Shown here piece after piece: positions 45,516 to 54,105 of a stretch of DNA of 55,074 bases. Under the pieces are notes generated by a model. The model was given only the letters and a program-made list of their open reading frames with translations. It made no database searches and was not told the origin of the DNA. Every line of letters begins with the position of its first letter. The first letter of the stretch is position 1. This DNA comes from Bernardetiaceae bacterium (GTDB taxonomy: Bacteria; Bacteroidota; Bacteroidia; Cytophagales; Thermoflexibacteraceae). The position numbers and the translations under genes are program-made. The stretch covers positions 1 to 55,074 of the forward strand of contig JALONO010000037.1 of NCBI GenBank assembly GCA_025454895.1, read 5' to 3'.

Positions 45516-45679
45516 CTGGATCAGATAACCCCGCTCCTCAACCTTGGTTGTTGAGCGTCATCCTAACTGTTTCGCGGAGCTTACTAGCATAATGGTCATT
45601 ATGCGGTTCCGTTTCGTCTCTTATCCCCAAGGGGAAAGCCTTACATTTTTCACTACCACTAAAACTAAATGTGCTTACT

Positions 45680-46675
45680 ATGAAAAAAGTGCAAATTTCT
45701 TTATTGGTCATTTTGGTACTGGCGTTGGTGGTTGGCACCGTTTACAACCGTTTGGAACTAGGCCAGCAGTTGCAGCAAAACCTGCTGGCTTCGGCGGCCC
45801 CCATCGATGCCGTCCATAGCCTTAAAGTACCGGAGCGTTTCCTGTTTTGTGGCCAACCCGTGCCCCTGTACGAGCGCGACGTACGCGAGAAGTTCGAGCG
45901 CGAACTGCACCACGTGGCCTACAGCCACACCAACCTGGTGCTGAGCCAAAAGCGGGCGCAGCGGTGGTTTCCCCTGATCGAGAAAATTTTGGAACAGGAG
46001 GGCCTACCCGACGACTTTAAATACGTGGCCGTGGTGGAAAGCACGCTTTCTAACGCGGTATCGTACGCGGGGGCGGCCGGTTTTTGGCAGCTCATGCCCG
46101 AAACGGCCCAGGCGATGGGCCTAGAGGTAAACGACGAGGTGGACGAGCGATTCGACCCCGAAAAAGCCACCCGGGCCATGTGCCGCTACGTAAAGCAGAT
46201 CAAAGGTTACGTGGGCGACTGGGTGAGCGTTACGGCCGCCTACAACGTGGGGCATGGCAGTTTGCTCCGCTCGCGGGGGGCGCAGCGCCGCCGCTCGTTT
46301 TTCGACCTGCACCTCAACGCCCAAACCACCGCCCACGTGTACCGGGCCATGGCCGTTAAAGAATTGATGGAAAACCGCCACCAGTACAAAAAACTGGCCC
46401 GCTACGACCACCGCCCCTACGTGCCCGTGGCAACCATTGCCATCGAAGTGAAAGAGGACATCCCTGACTTGGTGGCTTTTGCCCAGGCCCACGGGGTGGC
46501 CTACAAAACCCTACGCAACTACAACGAGTGGCTGCAAGCTGACTACCTCAAGGTGAGTGGCAAAAACAAGACCTACACCCTGGTGCTGCCCGCGCAGGAT
46601 CCGCTGGCGCAACCCGCCCCCGAGGCCCAGCCCGATAGCTTGCCCGTGCTCAAGGCCGGGGTTACCCTACTTTAA
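45680..46675 (+). CDS. MltD-like lytic transglycosylase
   Basis: A 331-residue membrane-anchored murein-cleaving enzyme. The ATG at 45680 starts a signal-anchor helix (residues 5-22). The SLT domain has catalytic Glu120 in VAVVESTLSN, then AGAAGFWQLMPETAQ and TAAYNVGHGSL. The C-terminal 80 residues hold a LysM-like segment (VPVATIAIEVKEDIPDLVAF and LRNYNEWLQ) for peptidoglycan binding. Convergent with the small gene at 46713. Confidence 0.9.
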   Translation: MKKVQISLLVILVLALVVGTVYNRLELGQQLQQNLLASAAPIDAVHSLKVPERFLFCGQPVPLYERDVREKFERELHHVAYSHTNLVLSQKRAQRWFPLIEKILEQEGLPDDFKYVAVVESTLSNAVSYAGAAGFWQLMPETAQAMGLEVNDEVDERFDPEKATRAMCRYVKQIKGYVGDWVSVTAAYNVGHGSLLRSRGAQRRRSFFDLHLNAQTTAHVYRAMAVKELMENRHQYKKLARYDHRPYVPVATIAIEVKEDIPDLVAFAQAHGVAYKTLRNYNEWLQADYLKVSGKNKTYTLVLPAQDPLAQPAPEAQPDSLPVLKAGVTLL

Positions 46676-46681
46676 TCAGCT

Positions 46682-46714
46682 GCCCCGGCCCCAAAAAGGC
46701 CAGGGGGCGGTTTT
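46682..46714 (+). terminator. Terminator of the lytic transglycosylase
   Basis: A GC-rich hairpin (GCCCCGGCC with GGCCAGGGGGC around CCAAAAA) followed by TTTT, overlapping the last codon of the convergent gene. Confidence 0.65.
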
Positions 46715-47021
46715 AATTACGGTAAGCGGCGCGGAGCTTTTGCATTACCTCGCTCACCTGCGTATCGGCGTAGATGCCGTACGCACTCACCAGCGTGCCG
46801 CGCACGCCCGTGCTGGTCTCGATGGCGTACAGCACGGTGCTGTCGTCGGGGGCGGTCATGCCCTCGAAGCGGTGCAATTCCTTCACCGCGAAGTCATTAG
46901 GCCCGTAGCTAGTGGCCAAGGCCGGACACAGCAGGGCTTCGTTGCCCAGGTTGAAATCGTGCTCGTAGCCGCGGGCTTGCAAGTCGGCCAGGGCTTCGAT
47001 GAGGTTGTCGTAAGCAGGCAT
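46713..47021 (-). CDS. Small conserved Bacteroidota protein (often labelled PRPP synthetase)
   Basis: A 102-residue protein from the ATG at 47021 (MPAYDNLIEALADLQARGY). Conserved-looking stretches are YEHDFNLGNEALLC, FAVKELHRFEGMTAPDDST and GTLVSAYGIYAD. Such proteins are widely annotated as phosphoribosylpyrophosphate synthetase, but this is far too short and lacks the PRPP-binding motif, so the label is misleading. The function is unknown. Longer reading to 47147 is not supported. Confidence 0.75.
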   Translation of the reverse strand: MPAYDNLIEALADLQARGYEHDFNLGNEALLCPALATSYGPNDFAVKELHRFEGMTAPDDSTVLYAIETSTGVRGTLVSAYGIYADTQVSEVMQKLRAAYRN

Positions 47022-47231
47022 AAAAAACGGGTTTAAAATAATCTGAAAGTGATCCGCCCGGTCAAAATAGCCTGGGTGGCCGGTAAAGGTAGGCCAATCT
47101 TTTTGAACAGAGGCAATGGGGGAGTTGGCCTCGCCTAGGCCCTCCAACCGGGTTAACTGTTGCCCGTTTAAGGCCCGGCCTTTATATTTGGCGTGGCCGT
47201 ACCAGCCCGATTAGGACCAAATCCCCACCCC

Positions 47232-49457
47232 ATGCGTAAAAACTGGACGTTTTATCTCGTTACAGTGGTACTGTTTCCGTTGCTGCTGTGGGTGGTATTT
47301 GACCGCGGGGCCTTGCTCGAGAACCAGTTGGTCATCCAGCCCGTGGCGCAGGGGCCTGGCGTGGCCCCCACCACCTGGTGGGCGGGCCTCCTGGCCGACT
47401 TAGCGCACAACCTACAGCATCCGCTGGCCTTACTGATTTTGCAAGTACTGGCCATTTTGTTCTTTGCCCGGGTACTGGGCATTGTGGCCACTTACTTGGG
47501 CCAGCCCACCGTCATCGGCGAAATTGTGGCGGGTATTGTGCTAGGCCCTTCGTTGGTGGGGCAGTTTTTCCCTGAGGTAACGGCTTGGTTATTCCCGGCC
47601 GCCTCGCTGGGGCAACTGCAAGCCCTGAGCCAGGTGGGGTTGCTGTTGTTTATGTTCACCGTGGGCATGGAGCTTGACGTGAGCGTGTTTCGGCGGCAGG
47701 CCCAAGCCGCTGTGATCGTGAGCCACGCCAGCATTGTGTTCCCGTATTTTTTGGGTACCGGGCTGGCCTATTTCCTCTACGAAGCCTATGCCCCACCCCA
47801 AGTATCGTTCCTAGCCTTTGGCCTTTTCATGGGCATTGCCATGAGCATTACCGCGTTTCCGGTGCTGGCGCGCATTATGCAAGAGCGCGGCATGACCAAA
47901 ACCTCCCTGGGGGCCTTGGTGGTGGCCTGTGCCGCCGCCGACGACGTAACCGCCTGGTGCATTTTGGCGGCGGTCATCGCCATCGTCAAAGCGGGGTCGG
48001 CCCTTAACGCGCTCGGGGTTATCCTCATTTCGGCCGGGTACGTGGCCGTGATGATCTACCTGGTGCGGCCCTTCCTAGACAAGCTGGCCCAAATTTATGC
48101 GTCCAAAGAGAACCTCAACCGCAACGTGATCGCCCTGTTGTTTGGGTTGCTGCTGGCCTCGGCCTTCGTGGCCGAGGTGATTGGTATCCATGCCCTGTTC
48201 GGTGCGTTTCTGGCCGGGGCAATTATTCCTCATAATCTGCGTTTTAAAGAAATACTGGCCGAAAAAATCGAGGATTTGAGCATGGTGTTGCTCCTGCCTT
48301 TGTTTTTCGTGTTCACGGGCCTGCGTACCCAAATTGGCCTGCTCAACAGTTGGAACTTGTGGCTCACTTGTGGGTTAGTGGTGCTGGTGGCCATTACGGG
48401 CAAATTTGTGGGGGCGGCCGTGGCGGCCCGGATGGTGGGCAAAACCTGGACCGAGAGTTTTACCATCGGGGCACTCATGAATACCCGGGGGCTTATGGAA
48501 CTGGTGGTGCTCAACATCGGGTACGACCTGGGCATCCTCACCGGCGAGGTGTTTGCCATCATGGTCCTCATGGCGCTGATCACCACCATGATGACCGGCC
48601 CCGCCCTCAATTTGATCGACTGGGTGGCCGCGCGCTGGGCCGGGCCTTTGCCCAACCTGGCCGTGAAAACCGACCGGTTTAGGGTGCTGGTCTCGTTTGG
48701 GGTGCCGCAAATGGGTAGTAAGTTATTGGCCTTAGCCGCGCAAATGGGCCGCCACCGGCCCCACTTCTCGGTAACGGCCTTGCACATTACCCCTAACTCG
48801 CAAATTAGCCCCATCGATGCCGATTTGTTTGAGCAGGAAGGTTTTGCCCCGGTGCGCCAAACCGCCCAGCAGTTGGGCGTGCCGCTGGCCACCAAGTACC
48901 GCGCCACTGACGACGTGGCCTGGGAAGTGGTGGACACCCTGGCCCACGACGGCTACAACCTGTTGCTGGTAGGGGCGGCCAAATCGCTCTTCTCCGACGA
49001 CAAAACCGGCGGGGTGGTGCAGCAGTTTCTACGCGAGGCCCAAACCGATGTGGGGATTTTCATCGGCCGGGGCCACTTTGGGCAAGCCCGACGCATTTTG
49101 CTGCTCTGCTGCCCGCCCGACGGCGAAACGTTGTTTGAGTACGCAAAGTATTTTATTGAAGGGGGCCACGCCCAACTCACCATTTTTGATTTGGCAGAAA
49201 CCTCCGTCCCGGAACCAAATAATGTTAATCAAATAAACTTTTTTTTACCAAATTTGGTTGAAAGAATTACGAATGTTGAGTTACGCACCTCCGAATGGAA
49301 GGGCTACGACCTGGTGTTGGCCAGTTTGGCCGGCTGGGAAGCCCTCAACGAAGCCGACGAGCCTGAACAAGGTAAGGCCGTCAACGAGCGGGGCGAAGCC
49401 GAGTGGCCTCCGGTGTTGATCATCAGGCGGCTGGTGCGCCCCCTGGCCGATCAATAG
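47232..49457 (+). CDS. CPA2-family cation:proton antiporter with C-terminal USP-like domain
   Basis: A 741-residue inner-membrane antiporter (Kef/NapA-like). About 13 membrane helices span residues 1-475, including GQPTVIGEIVAGIVLGPSLV and the ACAAADDVTAWCIL helix, which carries the paired acidic residues of the ion site. GALMNTRGLMELVVLNIGY is a late conserved helix. The last 260 residues are cytoplasmic and resemble tandem universal-stress-protein folds (NLLLVGAAKSLF and the GIFIGRG turn), not a TrkA-N domain. It probably exchanges Na+ or K+ for H+. The start is the ATG at 47232. Confidence 0.9.
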   Translation: MRKNWTFYLVTVVLFPLLLWVVFDRGALLENQLVIQPVAQGPGVAPTTWWAGLLADLAHNLQHPLALLILQVLAILFFARVLGIVATYLGQPTVIGEIVAGIVLGPSLVGQFFPEVTAWLFPAASLGQLQALSQVGLLLFMFTVGMELDVSVFRRQAQAAVIVSHASIVFPYFLGTGLAYFLYEAYAPPQVSFLAFGLFMGIAMSITAFPVLARIMQERGMTKTSLGALVVACAAADDVTAWCILAAVIAIVKAGSALNALGVILISAGYVAVMIYLVRPFLDKLAQIYASKENLNRNVIALLFGLLLASAFVAEVIGIHALFGAFLAGAIIPHNLRFKEILAEKIEDLSMVLLLPLFFVFTGLRTQIGLLNSWNLWLTCGLVVLVAITGKFVGAAVAARMVGKTWTESFTIGALMNTRGLMELVVLNIGYDLGILTGEVFAIMVLMALITTMMTGPALNLIDWVAARWAGPLPNLAVKTDRFRVLVSFGVPQMGSKLLALAAQMGRHRPHFSVTALHITPNSQISPIDADLFEQEGFAPVRQTAQQLGVPLATKYRATDDVAWEVVDTLAHDGYNLLLVGAAKSLFSDDKTGGVVQQFLREAQTDVGIFIGRGHFGQARRILLLCCPPDGETLFEYAKYFIEGGHAQLTIFDLAETSVPEPNNVNQINFFLPNLVERITNVELRTSEWKGYDLVLASLAGWEALNEADEPEQGKAVNERGEAEWPPVLIIRRLVRPLADQ

Positions 49458-49541
49458 GTCAAAACCCTGAGCCGGTTGGCCCGCTTCTGGTGCACTATAC
49501 TATCCCCTTTAACTGTTTGAGAAAAATAAAAAAGATATTTC

Positions 49542-49572
49542 TTGACTCTGACATAAAGGTTCGCTAACTTTG
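49542..49572 (+). promoter_or_regulatory. Promoter of the primary sigma factor gene
   Basis: TTG at 49542-49544 and TAACTTTG at 49565-49572 are 20 bp apart. A leader of about 145 nt follows, AT-rich and without an obvious known riboswitch. Confidence 0.75.
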
Positions 49573-49722
49573 CGGCCGCAAAATGAACAACCGAGTAAGA
49601 TTTTAAAATAAAATCAACACAATCAAAGCATTAGGGGCGGACACCCACAAAAAACGTTCCTAAATTTTTCGTGCCAAAAATCGTAAAAAGCATTTTGTAA
49701 CTTAAAAATATTTCGTTTAGCA

Positions 49723-50592
49723 ATGCGCCAACTTAAAATCACGAACACGATTACCGATCGTCGGGAAAGTGCCACCTTGGAAAAGTATTTCACCGAGATC
49801 AGCCGGATCGAGATGCTCAGCGTGGACGAGGAAGTAGAGCTAGCCCGTCGTATTCGTTCAGGAGACAAGCAAGCTTTGGACAAGCTTACCAAGGCCAACT
49901 TGCGTTTCGTGGTATCGGTGGCCAAGCAGTACCAGAACGGGCACATGCCCCTCAACGACCTGATCAACGAGGGCAACCTGGGCCTGATCAAAGCTGCCCA
50001 AAAATTTGACGAGACCCGTGGCTTTAAGTTCATTTCTTACGCCGTGTGGTGGATCCGCCAGTCGATCATGCAAGCCATTGCCGAGAACGGCCGGATCGTG
50101 CGCTTGCCCGCTAACAAAACCAACGCCCTCAACAAGTTAAAGACTGCCACCGGCGAGTGGGAGCAACAATACGAGCGCGAGCCAACCCCCGAGGAGCTAG
50201 CCGAGATTTTGGACATGGACCTCAAAGAAGTGAAGGGCATCATGACCACCTCGGTGCGCCAGGTATCGGTAGATGCGCCGTTTGACAACGAAGATGGCGG
50301 CTCGCTGCTGGACGTGATGCAAGACGAAGCCACCGCCAGCACCGACAAGCAAGTGGAGTATAACGAGTCGCTGAGCATTGAAACCGAGCGCGCTTTGTCC
50401 ATCCTCAGCGACCGGGAGAAGAAGATCATCAAAATGTTCTTCGGCATTGCGATCGAGTCGCCCATGACGCTGGACCAGATCGGCGAGATGATGGGCACCA
50501 CCCGTGAGCGCGTGCGCCAGATCAAAGAGAAGGCCCTGAAAAAGCTCCGCTCTTCGTCCAAAGCTGGCCAACTGGCCGAGTATTTGGGCTAA
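49723..50592 (+). CDS. rpoD: Primary RNA polymerase sigma factor (RpoD/SigA)
   Basis: A 289-residue housekeeping sigma factor of the short Bacteroidota type, lacking the long region 1.1. Regions in order: 1.2 (residues 17-50), 2.1-2.4 with NLRFVVSVAKQYQNGHMPLN, DLINEGNLGLIKAAQKFD and FISYAVWWIRQSIMQAI, region 3, and region 4 with a helix-turn-helix TLDQIGEMMGTTRERVRQIK. This family reads the TTTG/TAnnTTTG promoters found across the window. Confidence 0.96.
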   Translation: MRQLKITNTITDRRESATLEKYFTEISRIEMLSVDEEVELARRIRSGDKQALDKLTKANLRFVVSVAKQYQNGHMPLNDLINEGNLGLIKAAQKFDETRGFKFISYAVWWIRQSIMQAIAENGRIVRLPANKTNALNKLKTATGEWEQQYEREPTPEELAEILDMDLKEVKGIMTTSVRQVSVDAPFDNEDGGSLLDVMQDEATASTDKQVEYNESLSIETERALSILSDREKKIIKMFFGIAIESPMTLDQIGEMMGTTRERVRQIKEKALKKLRSSSKAGQLAEYLG

Positions 50593-50616
50593 GCCGAGCC
50601 TGACAGATTGACATAA

Positions 50617-50653
50617 AACCCCGGTTGTTTAGAGCGGCCGGGGTTGTTTTTTT
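50617..50653 (+). terminator. Rho-independent terminator of the sigma gene
   Basis: Stem AACCCCGG (50617-50624) with CCGGGGTT (50638-50645), then a seven-T run. It may also serve the convergent rhomboid gene. Confidence 0.85.
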
Positions 50654-50677
50654 ATTGTCGGCGGGGCAAAAAAGCTG

Positions 50678-51232
50678 CTAACCCACCCGCCGCCGGGCCA
50701 TAAACCCAAAAGCGGCCCCGGTAACCCCGCCCACAATATGGGCAAACTCGGAAATTTGGTTGTTGGTGAAGGCGTTGGCGATTTCTTTGCCCAAAAACAG
50801 GATCACTACCAAAATAAAAGTGAGCGGGATTTGCCCCCGCTGGGAATTAACCACCGAACTAAGTAGGATCATCATAAATACGATGCCGCTGGCCCCCAGC
50901 AGGCCGGTGCTAAAAAACATCACATTGAGCACCCCGGTAATGAAGGCCGTTATCGCCATCATGAACAGCAAACTGCCGGACCCGTACTTTTCTTCCAAAA
51001 TGGGGCCGAGCAACATAATGAGGGTGAGGTTGCCCAACAGGTGCTCCCAGTTGGCGTGCCCCAACACGTGCGAGAACAGGCGGAAAAAGTCAACGAGGTT
51101 AGTAGGAGAAAACGTGCCCGATACGGAGAAGAGGCCCATTACGGGCATATTGAGCACGGTTTGCAAAATAAGCAGGCCCGTGCTAATGAACGAAAACGTG
51201 AGCACTACGGGCGCGTTATACTGAAGCCTCAT
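50678..51232 (-). CDS. Rhomboid-family intramembrane serine protease
   Basis: A 184-residue, six-helix membrane protease. The catalytic dyad is Ser115 (GASGIVF) and His165 (EFAHIVGGVTGAAFGF). The HANWEHLLGN segment (His64, Asn68) is the oxyanion-side motif. It is a minimal core rhomboid without extra domains. Substrates are unknown. The repeat-rich gap behind it (51265-51456) contains its probable promoter region. Confidence 0.9.
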   Translation of the reverse strand: MRLQYNAPVVLTFSFISTGLLILQTVLNMPVMGLFSVSGTFSPTNLVDFFRLFSHVLGHANWEHLLGNLTLIMLLGPILEEKYGSGSLLFMMAITAFITGVLNVMFFSTGLLGASGIVFMMILLSSVVNSQRGQIPLTFILVVILFLGKEIANAFTNNQISEFAHIVGGVTGAAFGFMARRRVG

Positions 51233-51264
51233 GGGCAGAATGGTTTTGCTAAAGTGAAGGAGTT

Positions 51265-51456
51265 ATATACTAAAATGACTCATGCAAAAATGACTAAATG
51301 ATAGCATGATTAAATGATTGTTTCATTTGATTGTCAATCATTTGTAAGTTAAGTAATCTTCATTTTACTATTTTGGGACGAATGATTGCACGATTAAGTG
51401 ATTGTATGTCTGGTTATCAATCATAGAAACACGAAATCCCTAATTGATTTTGGTAT
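51265..51456 (-). repeat. Dispersed intergenic repeats, copies 11 and 12 in tandem (reverse)
   Basis: One copy at 51265-51378 (TATACTAAAATGACT to CTATTTTGGGA) and a second, right-end-truncated one at 51380-51456 (AATGATTGCACGATTAAG to TTGATTTTGGTAT), head to tail. Nothing is recognised between 51457 and 51541. Confidence 0.85.
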
Positions 51457-51541
51457 TGCGGGGGGGTAAAAGAAGTACCCAATCGTTTTTAGCTAGCGGT
51501 CCATGCTTTGCCGAAGATAAACGAGGGGACGGCCAGCAAGG

Positions 51542-52447
51542 TTACTTCACAATGGCCTGGTAGCGGGCATTGTTGAGTGGATCCAGCCGTACTAGTAGTT
51601 GCTGGGCCTGCTTGCGGACCACCGGGTCGCCTTGGGAAAAAATATTGATCAGTTCGTTGACCTTGGAGTCGAAGAAGGCGTTGATCATGACCGAACCCGG
51701 CCGTACTTGGTTGGCCTGCTGCATTTTTTTGAGGGCTTCCAAAATTTGCTTGCGGGCCACGTCGGGGCGGCTGGCCATCAAGTCCAGGCCCTGGCGGTGG
51801 TAAAGGTACAGGGCCTCGCGGTAAGGGGTGAGCTGCGGGTTGTTCAGGTTTTCGGAAATCCAGGCCCGGTTGCGGGTATCGTTGCTGCCCCAGCCACTGG
51901 CCCCGCTGGCCGACTGGGAGTTGTTGACAATGTTGAGCACCCGGTCTAGCAGCGGGTTGCCGCCCAGGTTGGCCAGGCTATCTTGATCTAACAACAAAAT
52001 GGCGTAAGCGTAATAGGCCAAAGTGGCCGTTAAATTGGTAGAAAAGGTGTTTTCGCTGAACACCAGCGGCTGCGAGGGGGTGTACTCGAAGGCGAAGTTG
52101 CGGTCGAAGAAGGTGAGCAGGGTAGTCTCGTAGGTGGTGCCGAACACCGGGCGGCTCGATACCACCTGCATATTGGCCACGTAGCGGCCCGAGGCCACGT
52201 CGGAGCCGTCTTGCAGCAGGGTGATCTGGAACGTGCAACGCACGCGCTCGTGCTGGCGGTAGTTGTTGTTGGTCCAGCGGGTGGTGTTCATAAACTGCTG
52301 GATCGCGTCGCGCATTTGGGTGATCACCTGCCGCTCTTGGGTTTGCAGGTTCACGTCGTTCACGATCACGTTGCAGAGCAGTTCCTGGGCCTGGGCCAGG
52401 GGGCCTAAGCCGAGCAGAAGGAGGGCCAGCAGCCAGGTTTTGGTCAT
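51542..52447 (-). CDS. DUF4835 family secreted protein
   Basis: A 301-residue periplasmic protein with a Sec signal (ending PLAQAQ). Family-like blocks are CNVIVNDVNLQTQERQVITQ, LRDAIQQFMNTTRWT-like sequence, YANMQVVSSRPVFGTTYETT and FFDSKVNELINIFSQGDP. Its ATG overlaps the CoaBC stop by 4 bp, an arrangement common in Bacteroidota. The function is unknown; the link to coenzyme A synthesis is probably only positional. Confidence 0.9.
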   Translation of the reverse strand: MTKTWLLALLLLGLGPLAQAQELLCNVIVNDVNLQTQERQVITQMRDAIQQFMNTTRWTNNNYRQHERVRCTFQITLLQDGSDVASGRYVANMQVVSSRPVFGTTYETTLLTFFDRNFAFEYTPSQPLVFSENTFSTNLTATLAYYAYAILLLDQDSLANLGGNPLLDRVLNIVNNSQSASGASGWGSNDTRNRAWISENLNNPQLTPYREALYLYHRQGLDLMASRPDVARKQILEALKKMQQANQVRPGSVMINAFFDSKVNELINIFSQGDPVVRKQAQQLLVRLDPLNNARYQAIVK

Positions 52448-53667
52448 GGTTGGGTGAGTTCTACCATCAAATCTACGATTTTTTCGGCCACTTGTTGCTT
52501 AGTGAGCAGCGGCCAAGGCTGCACCGAGCCGTCGCGGCGGATAATCGTTACCTTATTGGTATCGTGGCCGAAGCCCGCGCCCGGTTCTTGTAGCGAGTTG
52601 AGCACGATTAAATCGAAGTTTTTCCGCTGGAGTTTGCTTTGGGCGTTGGCCAGTTCGTGCTCGGTTTCGAGGGCAAAGCCCACGTGCAGTTGGCCGGGGC
52701 GCAACCGCTGGCCGGTGGCGGCGGCAATGTCGGCGGTTTTCACCAACTCCAGCGTGAGGCCCTCGTCGCCTTTCTTTTTGATTTTTTGGGCGGCGACCTG
52801 GCGCGGCGTGTAGTCGGCCACGGCGGCGGCCTGCACCACCAGGTCGGCGGTGGGCAAGTGGGCCATCACGGCCTCAAACATTTGGGCCGCGCTTTCCACG
52901 GGCACGCGCGTGATGCGCGAGTGGGCGGGCGCGAGCCGCACCGGGCCTGATACCAGCGTTACCTCGGCCCCACGGGCCGCCAGGGCCTCGGCCAGGGCGT
53001 ACCCCATTTTGCCCGACGAGTGGTTGCTGATAAACCGCACCGGGTCGATGGCCTCCACCGTTGGCCCGGCGGTGAGCAAGGCCCGTTTGCCCAACAACGG
53101 CAAAGGGGCGGCCAGGGTAGTGAAAAAAGCGGTCAGTTCCGCCAGTATTTCCTCCGGCTCAGCCAGGCGGCCTTTGCCTTCCAGGCCACTGGCCAGCGCA
53201 CCGGTGCCCGGCTCGATGAGGCGTACCCCGTGGGCGGCCAGCGTGCCCAGGTTAGCCTGGGTGGCCGGGTGGGCCAGCATGTCCAGGTCCATGGCCGGGG
53301 CTGCCCACACCGGGCACCGCGCGGATAAGTAAGTGGCCAGCAGCAGGTTATCGCATTGGCCGTGGGCCATTTTGGCCAGGGTGTTGGCACTGGCCGGGGC
53401 AATTACCAGGGCATCGGCCCAGAGACCCAGGTCCACGTGGTTGGTCCAGGTGCCAGTGGCCGGGTCGCTCACCAGTTGGCTCAATACCGGCCGCTGGGCC
53501 AGCGTGGCCAAGGTGAGCGGGGCAATAAACTCGGTGGCGGCGGGGGTCATGAGCACTTGTACCTGGGCACCCGCCTTCACCAGCAGCCGCACCAACAAAG
53601 CGGCTTTGTAGGCGGCAATGCTGCCCGTAACGCCCAAAATGATTTTTTTATCTTGCAAAGCGTTCAA
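52444..53667 (-). CDS. coaBC: CoaBC: phosphopantothenoylcysteine decarboxylase/ligase
   Basis: Bifunctional enzyme of coenzyme A synthesis. The decarboxylase half (residues 1-180) shows ILGVTGSIAAYKAA, a His in TNHVDLG, PASANTLAKMAHG and the APAMDLDM Cys-loop region; the ligase half shows LTAGPTVEAIDPVRFISNHS and SGKMGYALAEA. The 407-residue reading begins at a TTG at 53667, close to where relatives start. An ATG at 53745 also exists but lies inside a dispersed repeat and adds 26 unrelated residues, so the start is uncertain. It overlaps the DUF4835 gene by 4 bp. Confidence 0.92.
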   Translation of the reverse strand: MNALQDKKIILGVTGSIAAYKAALLVRLLVKAGAQVQVLMTPAATEFIAPLTLATLAQRPVLSQLVSDPATGTWTNHVDLGLWADALVIAPASANTLAKMAHGQCDNLLLATYLSARCPVWAAPAMDLDMLAHPATQANLGTLAAHGVRLIEPGTGALASGLEGKGRLAEPEEILAELTAFFTTLAAPLPLLGKRALLTAGPTVEAIDPVRFISNHSSGKMGYALAEALAARGAEVTLVSGPVRLAPAHSRITRVPVESAAQMFEAVMAHLPTADLVVQAAAVADYTPRQVAAQKIKKKGDEGLTLELVKTADIAAATGQRLRPGQLHVGFALETEHELANAQSKLQRKNFDLIVLNSLQEPGAGFGHDTNKVTIIRRDGSVQPWPLLTKQQVAEKIVDLMVELTQP

Positions 53668-53720
53668 AACAGCAGGAATTGATTGAGCAATATTAGGCAA
53701 AAAAGGCTTCTGGGGTGTAA

Positions 53721-53823
53721 TATAAAGATGACTTAATGATTGCATGATTAAATGATTGTGCCAATTGGTTATCGATCATTTAAAGAGCAAGGAATACGCA
53801 ATCGCTATTTGATTTTGGTATAA
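53721..53823 (-). repeat. Dispersed intergenic repeat, copy 13 (reverse)
   Basis: A well-preserved copy from TATAAAGATGACTTAATG to GATTTTGGTATAA, just upstream of coaBC. The rest of the gap up to 54105 holds only a terminator-like hairpin. Confidence 0.9.
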
Positions 53824-53939
53824 TAAAAAGATTTTTACGCTGATTATCAAGGGTTTAGGAGAAATGAGCAGGGCAAGGGTTTTGCCAAACCCCGGTTGCA
53901 TCCGCCTTGCCCTGGGCAAAGCCATCGTCCTGGTGCAAA

Positions 53940-53980
53940 AGAGCTAGCGGGTGGCAGTTGGTGCCAACACCGCTAGCTCT
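53940..53980 (-). terminator. Terminator hairpin after the macroglobulin gene
   Basis: An 11-bp perfect outer stem (53940-53950 with 53970-53980) plus an inner TGGCA/TGCCA stem, followed on the minus strand by TTTTGC. It lies about 125 bp past the stop of the minus-strand macroglobulin gene. Confidence 0.65.
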
Positions 53981-54105
53981 CGGTGCCGCCGTTCCTGGTG
54001 AGGAAGGAGGCGCATTTGTCCATCTTGGGCAATCCTCATTCGGGTTTGGTTGACTTTGGTGAAGGTGAAAAGAGAACGCAAATGAGTAGTTTTATCCTCG
54101 ATCCG

